Both the position numbers and the translations under genes were made by a program. The notes beneath the pieces were generated by a model, which did no database searches, was not told where the DNA came from, and worked only from the letters and a program-made list of their open reading frames with translations. A DNA stretch of 64,000 nucleotides, from assembly GCA_029961685.1 (NCBI GenBank), contig JARWKL010000004.1:25301610-25365609 (forward strand). Direction: 5' to 3'. This DNA comes from Aristolochia californica. Its lineage: Eukaryota > Streptophyta > Magnoliopsida > Piperales > Aristolochiaceae. This document shows, in pieces, positions 39,501 through 53,238 of this stretch (the stretch's first letter is position 1; the number at the start of each line of letters is the position of its first letter).

Positions 39501-40659
39501 TTAACTGAGTTTTGACTCCCAATCCATATGTCATTCCTTAGAAAAATATAGACCATTATGCATGATAAATCACTTTACAATCATCTAATATCGTTAGGTT
39601 AGCTTTTTGTAAATGGGATAAATAATGGCTTGTTCGACTCGGGTAAATATCCCACTGCACGTTCACTTGGGAATTTATTGTTATTCTCTTAAAGGTTTGG
39701 ATCCATAGGTTATTTTCATATTTAACATGTTTCAAGCATGCATATCCATTTTTTAAAACTAACGTAGAAAAATCTCTTTCTTATAAAATTCCAAGCTATT
39801 AGAGTTGAACTAGTGGAATTTCCCAAACTTGGATAACGAAACTTTGGAGTTCATTTGTGGTGTGTGAATAAATTTTCTTTACTTACATTTGTTATTGCTT
39901 TAGATTCTTTCCATACATAACTCTAAAATTTTCATTTTGTTGTGATCTATTTGCCTTTTATCTCCTTTTTTGGTTTCGAGATGAAGGGAAAGTGAAAACT
40001 CAAGTTTTGATTTAAGAAAAAAGTATACATCTTAAATGGAAATGCACATTGCAGAAATGTAGAGAGATATAATTCCAAAAAGTGTTTGTAATTTTTAGGG
40101 ATTGTAAACTCTTTTTAGTTTTTATATATCAGGTTCTGCAATCGCCAGGAAATGAGGGAGGCGGGTGATTTTAAACTGAGTGTTGACTCCCAATCCATAA
40201 GTCATTCCTTAAAAAAATATAGTTGTTACACATGATAAATCACCTACAATCATCTATGATCATTAGGTCATCTTTTTGAAAATGGGCAAAATAATGGCTT
40301 GTTTAACTCGGGTAAATATCCCACTGCACGTTCACTTGGGAATCTAATGTTATTCTCTTTAAAAGGTTTTGATCCATTGGTCATTTGCATCATTAACATG
40401 TTTCAAGCATCCATATCCATTTTTTAAAACATGTATAGAAAAATCTCTTTCTTATAAAATTCCGAGCTATTAGGGCTGAACTAGTGAAATTTCCCAAACT
40501 TGGATAACAAAACTTTTGTGTTCATATGTGGTGTGTCAATAAATTTTCTTTACTTACATTTGTTATTGCTTTAAATTCTTTCCATACATAAACTGAAAAT
40601 TTTTCATTTGGTTGTTATCTTTTTGCCTTTTATCTCTTTTTTTTGTTTACGAGATGAAG

Positions 40660-40685
40660 GGAAAGCCAAAACTCAATCCTAACAA
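40660..40685 (+). other. About 200-bp internal deletion
   Basis: GGGAAAGCCAAAACTCAATCC joins directly to TAACAAAAATATAGCC. The GTTTTGATTTAAG, GCACAATGCAC, AGAGAGATAATTCC and G-rich parts of the monomer are missing. The consensus has ACTCAAG at one end and GACTCCCAATCC at the other, so the shared ACTC could have guided the joining. Spacing is 473 bp (40,370 to 40,843), the shortest in the window. Confidence 0.9.
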
Positions 40686-41573
40686 AAATATAGCCCGTTA
40701 CGCATGATAAATCACTTTACAATAATCTATGATCGTTAGGTCAACTTTTTCTAAATGGGCAAAATAATGGCTTGTTCGACTCGGGTAAATATCCCACCGC
40801 TCGTTCACTTAGGAATTTAATGTGATTCTCTTTAAAAGGTTTGGATCCATAAGTCATTTGCATCTTTAATATGTTTCAAACATGCATATCCATTTTTTTA
40901 AACTTGCGTAGAAAAATCTCTATCTTATAAAATTCCGAGCTATTAGGGTTGAACTAGTGAAGTTTCCCAAACTTAGGTTTGGATAACAACACTTATGTGT
41001 TAATTTTTCGTGTGAATAAATTTTGTTTACATACATTAGTTATTGCTTTAAATTCTTTCCACACATAAACTCTAAATTTTCATTTATTTGTGATCTATTT
41101 GCCTTTTATCTCTTTTTTTGTTTACTTGATGAAGTGAAAGTGAAAGCACATGTTTTGATTTGAGAAAAAAGTACAGATCTAAAATGGAAATGCACAATGA
41201 ACAAATGTAGAGAGAGATAATTCCAAAAATTGTTTGTAATTTTTGGGGATTGTAAATTCTTTTTAGTTTTTATATATAAGGTTCTGCAATCATGCAGAAA
41301 AGGGGGAGGCAGGGGATTTTTAACTCAGTGTTGACTTCCAAAGCATAAGTCATTCCTTAAAAAAATATAGCCAGTTACGCATGATAAATCACTTTACAAT
41401 CATCTATGCTCGTTAGGTCAGCTTTTCAAAAATGGGCAAAATAATGGCTGCTTTGACTCGGGTAAATATCCCACCGCATGTTCACTTGGGAATTTAATGT
41501 TATTTTCTTTAAAAGGTTTGGATCCATAGGTCATATGCATCTTTCACATGTTCCAAGCATTCATATCCATTTT

Positions 41574-41592
41574 TTAAAACAAGTGTGAATAA
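41574..41592 (+). other. About 104-bp internal deletion
   Basis: TTTTTTAAAACAAGTGT joins GAATAAATTTTTTTTTC. The part from AGAAAAATCTC through TTCATTTGTGG is lost. The two consensus sites share GTGT (ACATGTGTAG and GGTGTGTGAAT), a likely microhomology. Spacing is 568 bp. Confidence 0.9.
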
Positions 41593-42771
41593 ATTTTTTT
41601 TTCTTAAATTAGTGAATGCATTAAATTCTATCCATACATAAACTCTAAAATTTTCATTTTGTTGTGATCTATTTGCGTTTTATCTCTTTTTTTGTGTACG
41701 AGATGAAGGGAAAGTGAAAACTCAAGTTTTGATTTAGGAGAAAAGTATAGATCTAAAATGGAAAGGCACAATGCACAAATTTGGAGAGAGATAATTCCAA
41801 AAAGTGTCTGTAATTTTAGCGACTGTAAACTCTTTTAAGTTTTAATATATCGGGTTCTGCAATTTTCGGGAAAAGGAGGGGGGGATTATTAACTGAGTGT
41901 TGACTCCCAATTCATAAGTCATTCCTAACGAAAATATAGCCCATTACACATGATAAATCACTTTGCAATCATCTGTGATGGTTAGGTCAGCTTTTCTAAA
42001 TGGGGAAAATAATGGCTTGTTTGACTCGAGTAAATATCCCACCGCACGTTCACTTGGGAATTTAATCTTATTCTCTTTAAAAGGTTTGGATCCTTGGGTC
42101 ATTTCCTTCTTTAACATGTATCAATCATGAATATCCATTTTTTAAAACGTGCATAGAAAAATCTCTTTCTTATAAAAATCCGAGCTATTAGGGTTGAACA
42201 AGTGGAATTTTCCAAACTTGGATAACAACACTTTTGTGTTCATTTGTGGTGTGTGAATAAATTTTTTTTCTTACATTTTTTATTTCTTTAAATTCTTTCC
42301 ATACATAAACTCTAAAACTTTCATTTTGTTGTGATCTATTTGCCTTTTATCTCTTTTTTTGTTTACGAGATGAAGGGAAAGTGAAAACTCAAGTTTTGAT
42401 TTATGAAAAAAGTATACATCTAAAATGGAAATGCACAATGCACAAATGTAGAGAGTAATAATTCCAAAATGTGTCTGTAATTTTAAGGGATATTAAACTC
42501 TTTTTAGTTTTTATATATCTTGTTCTACAATAGTTGAGAAAAAGGGGGGAGGCATGGGATTTTTAACTGAGTATTGACTCCCAATCCATAAGTCATTCCT
42601 TACAAAAATATAGCCCATTACGGATGATAAATCACTTTACAATCATTTAAGATCGTTAGGTCAGCTTTTTGTAAATGGGTAAAACAATGGCTTGTTTGAT
42701 TCAGGTAAATATCCCACCTCACGTTCACTTGGGAATTTAAGTTCTTCTCTTTAAAAGGTATGGATCCATAG

Positions 42772-42880
42772 GACATTTGCATTTTAACATGTTACAAGCA
42801 TGCATGTCCTTTTTTTAAAACATGCGTAGGACAATTGCATCTTTAACATGTTACAAACATGTATATCCTTATTTTCTTAC
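42772..42880 (+). other. Imperfect 56-bp duplication joined to a deletion
   Basis: GGACATTTGCATTTTAACATG at 42,772 is followed about 56 bp later by a second, different version, GGACAATTGCATCTTTAACATG at 42,828. Both continue into GTTACAA then CATG. The second copy then jumps from CCTTATTTTC straight to TTACATTTGTTATTGC, skipping about 120 bp. Spacing is 605 bp. Confidence 0.85.
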
Positions 42881-43409
42881 ATTTGTTATTGCTTTAAAAT
42901 CTTTCCATACATAAACTCTAAAATTTTCATTTTGTTGTGATCTATTTGCCTTTTATCTCTTTTTTTGTTTAAGAGATGAAGGGAAAGTGAAAACTCAAGT
43001 TTTTATTTAGGAAAAAAGTATACATAAAAAATGGAAATGCACAATGCACAAATGTAGAGAGATATAATTCCAAAAAGTGTCTGTAATTTTTAGGGATTGT
43101 AAACTCCTTTTAGTTTTTATATATCAGGTTCTGCAATCGTCGGGAAAAGGGGGAGGTGGGGGATTTTTAACTGAGTGTTGACTCTCAATCCATAAGTCAT
43201 TCCGTACAAAAATATAGCCCATTACGCATGATAAATCACTTTACAATCATCTATGATCGTTAGCTCAGCTTTTTCTAAATGAGCAAAATAAAGGCTTGTT
43301 TGACTCGGGTAAATATACCACCACATGTTCACTTGGGAATTTAATGTTATTCTCTTTAAAAGGTATGGATCCATATGTCATTTGTATCTTTAACATGTTT
43401 CAAGCATGC

Positions 43410-43425
43410 ATATCCATCTTATAAA
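43410..43425 (+). other. About 27-bp deletion in the dyad region
   Basis: GCATGCATATCCAT joins CTTATAAAATTCC, removing the right arm of the dyad (AAACATGT) and the AGAAAAATCTC text. Spacing is 645 bp. Confidence 0.85.
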
Positions 43426-44799
43426 ATTCCTAGCAATTAGGGTTGAACTAGTGGAATTTCCCTAACTTGGATAACAACACTTTTGTGTTCTTTTGAGGTG
43501 TGTGAATAAATTTTGTTTACTTACATTTATGTTTGCTTTAAATTCTTTGCAAACATTAAACTCTTAAATTTTCATTTTGTTGTAATCTTTTTGCTTGTTA
43601 CCTTTTTTTTGTTTACGAGATGATGGGAAAGTGAAAAATCAGGCTTATATTTAATAAAAAAAAGTATAGATCTAAAATGGAAATGCACAATGCACAAATT
43701 TAGAGAGTTATAATTCCAAAAAGTGTTTGTAATTTTTTGGGATTGTGAACTTTTTTTAGTTTTTATATATCAGGTTCTGTAATCGTCGGGAAAAGGGGGA
43801 GGCTGTGGATTTTTAACTGAGTGTTTATTCCAAATCCATAAGTCTTTCCTTACAAGGATATAGCCCATTACGCATGAAAATCACGTTACAATCATCTATG
43901 ATCGCTAGCTTAGCCTTTTGTAAATGAGTGAAATATTGGCTTGTTTTACTCGGGTCAATATCCCACAGCAAGTTCACATGGGAATTTAATGTTATTCTCT
44001 TTAAAAGGTTTGGATCCATAGGTCATTTGAATATTTAACTTTTTTCAAGCATGCATATCCATTTTTTAAAACATGTGTAGAAAAATCTCTTTCTTATAAA
44101 ATTCCAAGCTATTAGGGTTGAACTGGTGGAATTTTCCCAAACTTAGATAACAAAACTTTTGTGCACATTTTTGGTGTGTGAATAAATTTTCTTTACTTAC
44201 ATTTGTTATTTCTTTAAATTCTTTCCATACATAAACTCTAAAATTGTCATTTTGTTGTGATCTATTTGCCTTTTATCTCTTTTTTTGTTTACGAGATGAA
44301 AGGAAAGTGAAAACTCAAGTTTTGATTAAAGAAAAAAGTATACATGTAAAATTTAAATGAAAAATGGAAAAATGTGGAGAGAGATAATTCCAAAAAGTGT
44401 CTATAATTTTTAGGGATTGTAAACTCTTTTTAGTTTTTATATATCAGGTTCTGCGATTGTCGAGAAAAGGGGGAGGCAAGGGATTTTTAACTGAGTGTTG
44501 ACTCCCAATCCATAAGTCATTCCTTTCAAAAATATTGCCAGTTACACATGATAAATCACATTACAATCATCTATGATCGTAAGGTCAGCTTTTAGTAAAT
44601 GGACAAAATAATGGCTTGTTAGACTCGGGTAAAAATCCTACCGAACGTTCACTTAGGAATTCAATGTTATTCTCTTTAAAAGGTTTGGATCCATAGGTCA
44701 TTTGCCTCTTTAACATGCAAGCATGCATATCCCTTTTTTAAAATATTTGTAGAAAAATCTCTTTCTTATAAAATTCCGAGCTATTAGGGTTGAACTAGT

Positions 44800-44845
44800 G
44801 GCATAACTTGGATAAAAAAACTTTTGTGTTCATTTAAATTTTCTT
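44800..44845 (+). other. Two small adjacent deletions
   Basis: AACTAGTGGCATAACTTGG lacks the TTTCCCA part, and GTGTTCATTTAAATTTTC lacks GTGGTGTGTGAATA. The spacing is reduced to 653 bp. Confidence 0.8.
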
Positions 44846-47127
44846 TACTTACATTTGTTATTCCTTTAAATTCGTTCCATATATAAACTCTAAAATTTTC
44901 ATTTCATTGTGATCTATTTTCCTTTTATCTCTCTTTTTGTTCTACGAGATGAAGCGAAAGTGAAAACTCAAGTTTCTATTTAAGAAAAAAGTATACATCT
45001 TAAATGGAAATTCACAATGAACAAATGTAGAGAGAAATAATTCCAAAAAGTGTATGTAATTTTTAGGGATTGTAAACTCTTTTTAGTTTTTATATATCAG
45101 GTTCTGAACTCGTCAGGAAAAGGGGGAGGCGGGGGATTTTTTACTGAATGTTGACTCCCATTCCATAAGTTATTCCTTACAAAAATATAGCCCGTTATGC
45201 ATGATAAATCATTTTACAATCATCTATGATCGTTAGGTCAGCTTTTTGTAAATGGGCAAAATAATCGCTTGTTTGACTCGAATAAATATCCAACTGCACG
45301 TTCACTTGGGAATTAAATGTTATTCTCTTTAAAAGGTTTGGATCCATAAGTCATTTGCATCTTTAAAATGTTTCAAGAATGCATATCCATTTTTTAAAAC
45401 TTGTGTAGAAAAATCTCTTTCTTATAAAATTCTGAGCTATAAGGGTTGAACTAGTGGAATTTTCCCAAACTTAGATAACAAAACTTTTGTGTAAATTTGT
45501 GGTGTATGAATAAATTTTCTTTACTTACATTTTTTATTTCTTTAAATTCTTTCCACACATAAACTCTAAAATTTTCATTTGTTGTGATCTATTTGCCTTT
45601 CATCTCTTTTTTTGTTTACGATATGAAGGGAAACTGAAAACTCAAGTTTTGATTTAAGAAAAAAGTATACATCTAAAATGAAAATGCACAATGCACAAAT
45701 ATAGAGAGATATAATTCCAAAAAGTGACTATAATTTTTAGGGATAGTAAAATCTTTCTAGTTTTTATATATTAGGTTATGCGATCGTCAGGAAAAGTGGC
45801 AGGGGATTTTTCATTGGGTCTGGACTCCCATACTAGTAGTCATTCCTTACAAAAATATAGCCTGTTAGGCATGATAAATCACTTTACAATCATCTATGTT
45901 CGTTAGGTCAGCTTTTGTAAATGAGCAAAATAATGGCTTGTTTGACTAAGGTAAATATCCCACTGTACGTTCACTTGGGAATTTAATTTTAGTCTCTTTA
46001 AAAGGTTTGGATCCAAATGTCATTTGCATCTTTAACAACTTTCAAGCATGCATATCCATTTTTTAAAACTTGAGTAGAAAAATCTCTCTCTCATAAAATT
46101 CCGAGCTATTCGGGCTCAACTAGAAGAATTTCCCAAACTTGGATAACAAAATTTTTGAGTTCATTTGTGGTGTGTCAATAAATTTTCTTTACTTAAATTT
46201 TCTATTGCTTTAAATTCTTTCCATACATAAACTCTAAAATTTTCATTTAGGGGTGATCTATTTGCCTTTTATCTCATTTTTTTTTTACGAGATGAAGGTA
46301 AAGTGAAAACTCTAGTTTTGATTTAAGAAAAAAGTATCCATCTAAAATGGAAACGCACAATGCATAAATGTAGAGAGAGATATTTCCAAAAAGTGTTTGT
46401 AATTTTTAGGGATTGTAAACACTTTTTAGCTTTTATATATCAGGTTTTGCAATCTTCGAAAAAAGGTGGAGGTGGGGGATTTTTAACTGAGTGTTGACTC
46501 CAAATCCATAAGTCATTCCATAAAGAAATATAGCCTATCATGCTAGATAAAAATCTTTACAATCGTCAATGATCATTAGGTCAGCTTTTTGTAAATGGGC
46601 AAAATAATGTCCTTTGTAACTCGGGTAAATATCCCACCGCACGTTCACTAGGGAATTTAATGTTATTCTCTTTAAAAGGTTTGGATCCATAGATCATTTG
46701 CATCTTTAACATGTTTCAAGCATGCATATCCATTTTTTAAAACATGCATAGAAAAATCTCTTTCTTAAAAACTTCCAAGCTATTAGGGTTCAACAAGGGG
46801 AATTTCCCAAACTAGGATAACAAATATTTTGTGGTCATTTGTGGTCTGTGAATAAATTTTATTTACTTAAATTTATTATTGCTTTAAATTCTTTCCATAC
46901 ATAAACTCTAAAATTTTAATTTTGTTGTGATCTATTTATATCTTTTTTTGTTTACGAGAAAGAGGGAAAGTGAAAACTCAAGTTTTGATTTAAGAAACAA
47001 GTATACATCTAAAATGGAAATGCACAATGCACAAATGTAGAGAGTGATAATTCATAAAAGTGTCTGTACTTTTTAGGGATTGTCAACTCTTTTTAGTTTT
47101 TATATACCAGGTTGTGCAATCGTCGGG

Positions 47128-47150
47128 AAAAGGTGGAGGACTCCGAATCG
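47128..47150 (+). other. About 28-bp deletion removing the G-rich stretch
   Basis: AAAAGGTGGAGGA joins CTCCGAATCGATAAG, so the GGGGGATTTTTAACTGAGTG part is absent. This is one of the few monomers without the G-rich stretch. Spacing is 643 bp. Confidence 0.85.
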
Positions 47151-47834
47151 ATAAGTCATTCCTATAAAAAATATCGCCCATTACCCATGATAAATCACTT
47201 TACAATCATCTATGATCGTTAAGTCTGCTTTTTGTAAATGGGCAAAATAATGGTTTGTTTGACTTGAGTAAATATCCCACCGCACGTTCACTTCGGAATT
47301 TAAGGTTATTCTCTTTAGAAGGTTTGGATCCATAAGTTATTTTCATCTTTAACATGTTTCAACCTTGCATATCCATTTTTTAAAACATGCTTAGAAGAAT
47401 CTCTGTCTTATAAAATTCCTAGCTATTAGCGTCGAACTGGTGGCATTTCCCAAACTTGGATTACAAAACTTTTGTGTTCATTTGGGGTCTGTGAATAAAA
47501 TTTCTTTACTTACATTTGTTATTGCTTTAAATTCTTTCCATAATTAAACTCTAAAATTTTCATTTTGTTGTGATTTATTTGCCATTTATCTCTTTTTTTG
47601 CTTACGAGATGAAGGGAAAGTGAAAACTTAAGTTTTGATTTAAGAAAAAAGAATACGTCTAAAATGGAAATGCACATTGCACAAATGTAGAGAGATATAA
47701 TTCCATAAAGTTTCTGTAATTTTTAGGGATTGTAAACTCTTTTTAGATTTTATATATCAGGTTCTGCAATCGTCGGGAAAAGGGGGAGGCGAGGGATTTT
47801 TAACTGAGTGTTGACTCCCAATCCATAAGTCAAT

Positions 47835-47932
47835 CCTTACAAAAATATAGCCCTTTACGCATGTTAAGTCATTTTCCAATCATCAATACCTTACAAAAAT
47901 ATAGGCCGTTACGCAGGATAATGGCTGGTTTT
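47835..47932 (+). other. Templated replacement within a monomer
   Basis: CCTTACAAAAATATAGCCC at 47,835 recurs as CCTTACAAAAATATAGGCC at 47,889, 54 bp later. It follows ACAATCATC-like text that is cut off, and the second copy then jumps to ATAATGGCTGG. Total monomer length stays 671 bp because the added and lost segments nearly cancel. A template switch during synthesis would explain it. Confidence 0.82.
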
Positions 47933-50900
47933 ACTCGGGTAAATATCCCAGTGCACGTTCACTTGGGAATTTAATGTTATTCTCTTTAAAATGTTTGGAT
48001 CCATTGGTCATTTCTATCTTTAACGTGTTTCAAGCATGCATATCCATTTTTAAAAATGAGTAGAAAAATCTCTTTCTAGTAAAATTCCGAGCTATTAGGG
48101 TTCAACTAGTGGAATTTCCCAAACTTGGATAACAAAATTTTTGTGTTCATTTGTGGTGTGTGAATAAATTTTCTTTACTTACATTTGTTATTGATTTAAA
48201 TTCTTTCCATACATAAACTCTAAAATTTTCATTTAGTGGTGATCTATTTGCCTTTTATGTCTTTTTTTTTTTACAAGATGACGGGAAAGTGAAAACCCAA
48301 GTTTTGATTTAAGTAAAAAATATACATCTAAAATAGAAATGCACAACGTTATACAGAGATAATTCCAAAAAAGTGTCTGTAATTTTTTGGTATTCTAAAT
48401 TATTTTTAGTTTTTTTATATCAGGTTCTGCAATCATCGAGAAAAGGGGGAGGCGGGGGATTTTTAATTGAGTGTCGACTCCCAATCCATAAGTCATTCCT
48501 TTAAAAAATATAGCCCATTATGCATGATAAATCACTTTACAACATCTATGATCGTTAGGTCAGCTTTTTGTAAATGGGCAAAATAATGGCTTGTTTGACT
48601 CAGGTAATATCCCATCACACGTTCACTTGGGAATTTAAAGTTATTCACTTTAAATAGTTTGGATCCATAGGTCATTTGCATCTTTAACATGTTTCAAGCA
48701 TGCATATCCATTTTTAAAAGCATGTGTAGAAAAATCTCTTTCTTATAAAATTCCGAGCAATTAGGGGTGAACTAGTGGAATTTCCCAAACCTGGATAACA
48801 AAACTTTTGTGTTCATTTGTGGTTTGTGGATAAATTTTCTTTACTTAAATTTTTTATTACTCTAAATTCTTGCCATACATAAACTCTGAAATTTTCATTT
48901 TGTTGTGATCTATTTGCCTTTTATCGCTTTTTTTGTTTACGAGATGAAGGGAAAGTGAAAACTCGAGTTTTGATTTAAGAAAAAAGTACACATATAAAAT
49001 GGAAATGCACAATGCAAAAATGTAGAGAGAGTTAATTCCAAAAAGTGTCTGTAATTTTTAGAGATTGTAAAATCTTTTTATTTTTTATATATCAGGTTCT
49101 GCAATGTAGGGAAAAGGGGGAGGCGGGGAATTTTCAATTGAGTGTTGACTCCCAATGCATAATTAATTTCTTACAAAAATATAGCCAGTTACGCTTGATA
49201 AATCACTTTACAGTCATCTATGATCGTTAGGTCAGTTTTTTGTAAATTGCCAAAATAATGGCTTTGTTTGACTCGAGTAAATATCCCACAAAATGTTCAC
49301 TTGGGAATTTAATTTTATTCTCTTTAAAAGGTTTGGATCCATAGGTCATTTGCATCTTTAACATGTTTCAAGGTTGCATATCGATTTGTTTAAAACATTG
49401 GTAGAAAAATCTCTTTTTTATAAAATTCCGAGTTATTAGGGTTGAAGTAGAGGAATTTCCTAAACTTGGATAACAAAACTGTTTTTTTCATTTGTGGTAT
49501 GTGATTAAATTTTCTTTACTTAAATTTGTTATTGCTTTAAATTCTTTTCATACATAAACTCTAAAATTTCATTTTGTTGTGATCTATTTGCCTTTTATCT
49601 TTTTTTTCTTTTACGAGGTGAAAACTCAAGTTTTGATTTAAGAAAAAAGTATACATCTAAAATGGAAATACACAATGCACAAATGTAGAGAGAGATCTTT
49701 CCAAAAAGTTTCTGTAATTTTTAGGGATTGTAAACTCTTTTTAGTTTTTATAGATCTGGTTCTGCAAACGTCGGGAAAAGGGGGAGACGGGGGATTTTTA
49801 ACTGAGTTTTGACTCCCAATCCATAAGTCATTCCTTAAAAAAATATAGCCCGTTACTCATGATAAATCTCTTTAAAATCATCTATGATTGTTAGGTCAAC
49901 TTTTTGTAAATAGGCAAAATAAGGGCTTGTTTGACTCTAGTAAATATCCCACCGCTCATTCATTTGGGACTTTAATTTTATTCTCTTTAAAAGGTTTGGA
50001 TCCATAGGTTATTTGAATCTTTAACATGTTTCAAGCATGCAAATCCATTTTTTAAAACATGTGTAGAAAAATATCTTTCTTATAAAATTCGGAGCAGTTA
50101 GGGTTGAACTAGTGGAATTTCCCTAAACTTGGATAACAAAACTTTTGTGTTCTTTTGTGAGGTGTGAGTAAATTTTCTTTACTTACATTTGTTATTGCTT
50201 TAAATTCTTTCCATACATAAACTCTAAAATTTTCATTTTGTTGTGATATATTTGCCTTTTATCTCCTTTTTTGATTATGAGATGAAGGGAAAATGAAAAC
50301 TCAAGTTTTGATTTCAGAAAAAATGTTACAACTAAAATTGAAATGCACAATGCACAAATTTAGAGAGAGATAATTCGAAAAATGTTTTTTTAATTTTTAG
50401 GGATTGTAAACTCTTTTTAGTTTTTATATATTAGGTTCTACAATCGTCAGGAAAAGGGAGAGGCAAGGGATTTTTAACTGAATGTTGACTCCCAATCCAT
50501 AAGTCATTCCTTAGAAAAATATAGCGCGTTATACATGGTAAATCACTTTACAATCTTCTATGATCGTTAGGTCAGCTTTTTGTAAGTGGGGCATTATAAT
50601 GGCTTGTTTGACACGAGTAAATATCCCACCGCACGTTCACTTGGGAATTTAATGTTATTCTCTTTCTAAGGTATGGATCCATAGGTCATTTTCATTTTTA
50701 ACATGTTTCAAGCAAGCATATCCATTTCTTAAAACATGTGTAGAAAAATCTCCTTCTTATAAAATTCCGAGCTATTAGGTTGAACCTGTGGAATTTCCCA
50801 AACTTGGATAAAAAAACTTTTGTGTAGATTTGTGGTGTGTGAATAAATTTTCTTTACTTACATTTTTTATTGCTTTAAATTATTTCCATACATAAACTCT

Positions 50901-51085
50901 AAAATTTTCATTTTGTTGTGATCTATTTGGCTTTTATCTCTTTTTTTGTTTACAAGATGAAGAGGAAGTGAAAACTCAAGTTTTGATTTAAGAAAAAAGA
51001 ATATATCTAGAATTTAAATGCACAGTGCACAAATGTAGAGAGAGATAAATCCCAAATGTGTCAGTAATTTTTAGGGATTGTAAAC

Positions 51086-51096
51086 TCTATCAGGTT
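51086..51096 (+). other. About 14-bp deletion
   Basis: GATTGTAAACTCTATCAGG lacks the TTTTTAGTTTTTATA text that lies between ACTC and ATCAGG in other monomers. Spacing is 658 bp. Confidence 0.8.
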
Positions 51097-52389
51097 CTGC
51101 AATTGTCGGGAAAAGGGGAAGGCAGGGGATTTTTAACCGAGTGTTGACTCCCAATCGATAAGTCATTCCTTACAAAAATATAACCCGTTACTCATGATAA
51201 ATCACTTTACAGTGACCTATGATCGTTAGGTCAGCTTTTTGTAAATGGAAAAATTAATGGCTTGTTTGACTCGGGAAAATATCCCATCGCACGTTCACTC
51301 GTGAATATAATGTTATTCTCTTTAAAAGGTTTGGATCCATAGGTCATTTGAATCTTTAACATGTTTCAAGCTTGCTCATCCATTTTTTAAATCATTTATA
51401 GAAAAATCTCTTTCTTATAAAATTCCGTGCTGTTAGGGTTGAACTAGTGGAATTTCCCAACACTTGGATAACAAAACTTTTATTTTCATTTGTGGTGTGT
51501 GAATAAATTTTCTTTACTTACATTTGTTATTGCTTTAAATTCTTTCTATATATAAACTCTAAAATTTTTATTTTGTTGTGATCTATTTTGGTTTTATCTC
51601 TTTTTTTGTTTATGAGATGAAGGGGAAGTGAAAACTCTAGTTTTGATTTAAGAAAAAAGTATAGTTTTAAAATTAAAAAGCACAATGCACAAATGTAGAG
51701 AGAGATTATTCCAAAAAGTGTCTCTAATTTTTAAGGATTGTAAACTCTTTTTTATTTTTATATATCAGGTTCTGCAATCGTCGGGAAAAGGGGGAGGCGA
51801 GGGATTTTTAACTGAGTGTTGTCCCCCAATCTATAAGTCATTCTTTATAAAAATATAGCCCGCTAAGCATGATAAATCACTTTACAATTATCGTTGACCG
51901 TTAGGTCAATTTTTTGTAAAAGGGCAAAATAATAGCTTGTTGGACTCAGGTAAGTATTCCACTGCACGTTCACTTGAGAATTAAATGTTATTCTCTTTAA
52001 AAGGTTTGGATCCGTAGGTCATTTCCATCTTTTACATGTTTCAAGCTTGCATATCCATTTTTTAAAAAATGTGAAGAAAAATCTCTTTTTTATAAAATTC
52101 CGCGCTATTAAGGTTGAACTAGTGGAATTTCCCAAACTTGGATAACAAAACTTTTGTGTACATTTGTGGTGTGTAAATAAATTTTATTTACTAACATTTT
52201 TTATTGCTTTAAATTCTTTCTGTACATAAACTCTAAAATTTTCATTGGTTGTGATCTAATTGCCTTTTATCTCTTTTTTTGTTTACAAGATGATGGGGAA
52301 GTGAAAACTCTTGATTTAAGAAAAAAATATACATCTAAAATTTAAATCCACAATGCACAAATGTAGAAAGAGATAATTCCAAAAAGTGT

Positions 52390-52412
52390 CTATAATTTTT
52401 ATATATCAAGTT
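52390..52412 (+). other. About 31-bp deletion at poly-T
   Basis: GTCTATAATTTTTATATATC lacks AGGGATTGTAAACTC and the following TTTTTAG. The joining falls within the TTTTTA shared by the two ends. Spacing is 641 bp. Confidence 0.82.
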
Positions 52413-52823
52413 CTTCAATCATCGGGAAAAGGTGGAGGCGGAGAATTTCTAACTGAGTGTTGACTCCCAATCCATAAGTCATTCCTTACAAAAATTTATC
52501 CCTTTATGCATGATAAATCACTTTACAATCATCTATGATTGTAAGGTCAACTTTTTGTAAATGGGCAAAATAATGGCTTGTTTGACTCGGGTAAATTTCC
52601 CACCGCACGTTCACATGGGTATTTAATATTATTCTCTTTAAAAGGTTTTGATCCAGAGGTCATTTGCATCTTTAACAAGTTTCAAGCATGCATATCAATA
52701 TTTTAAAACATGGGTAGAAAAATCTCTATCTTATTAAATTTTGAGCTATTAGGGTTGAACTAGTGGAATTTCCCAAAATTGGATAACAAAATTTTTTTGT
52801 CCATTTGTGGTGTGAGGATAAAT

Positions 52824-52838
52824 TTTCTTACCATACAT
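52824..52838 (+). other. About 38-bp deletion
   Basis: AAATTTTCTTACCATACATAAACTC-type text has lost the ACATTTGTTATTGC to TCTTT segment. Spacing is 614 bp together with the deletion near 53,231. Confidence 0.82.
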
Positions 52839-53223
52839 AAACTCTAAAATTTTTATTTTGTTGTGATCTATTTGCCTTTTTTTTTTTTTTTGCTGACGAG
52901 AAAGGGAAAGTGACAACTCTAGTTTATATTTAAGAAAAAAGTATACATCTAAAATGGAAATGCACAATGCAGAAATGTAGAGAGAGATAAATTCCAAAAA
53001 ATTTCTGTAATTTTGAGGGATTAAAAAATCTTTTTAGATTTTATATATTAGGTTCTACAATCATCGAGAAAAGGGGGAGTTGGGGGATTTTTAACAGAGT
53101 GTTGACTCCCAATCCATAAGTCATTCCTTACAAAAATATAGCCCATTAGGCATGATAAATCACTTTCCATTCATCTATGATTATTAGGACAACTTTTTCT
53201 AAATGGGCAAATTAATGGCTTGT

Positions 53224-53238
53224 TTGACTCGGGAATTT
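53224..53238 (+). other. About 30-bp deletion at GGG
   Basis: TTTGACTCGGGAATTTAATG skips TAAATATCCCACCGCACG and TTCACTTGGG. GGG is present at both ends in the consensus, consistent with joining at the shared bases. Confidence 0.85.
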
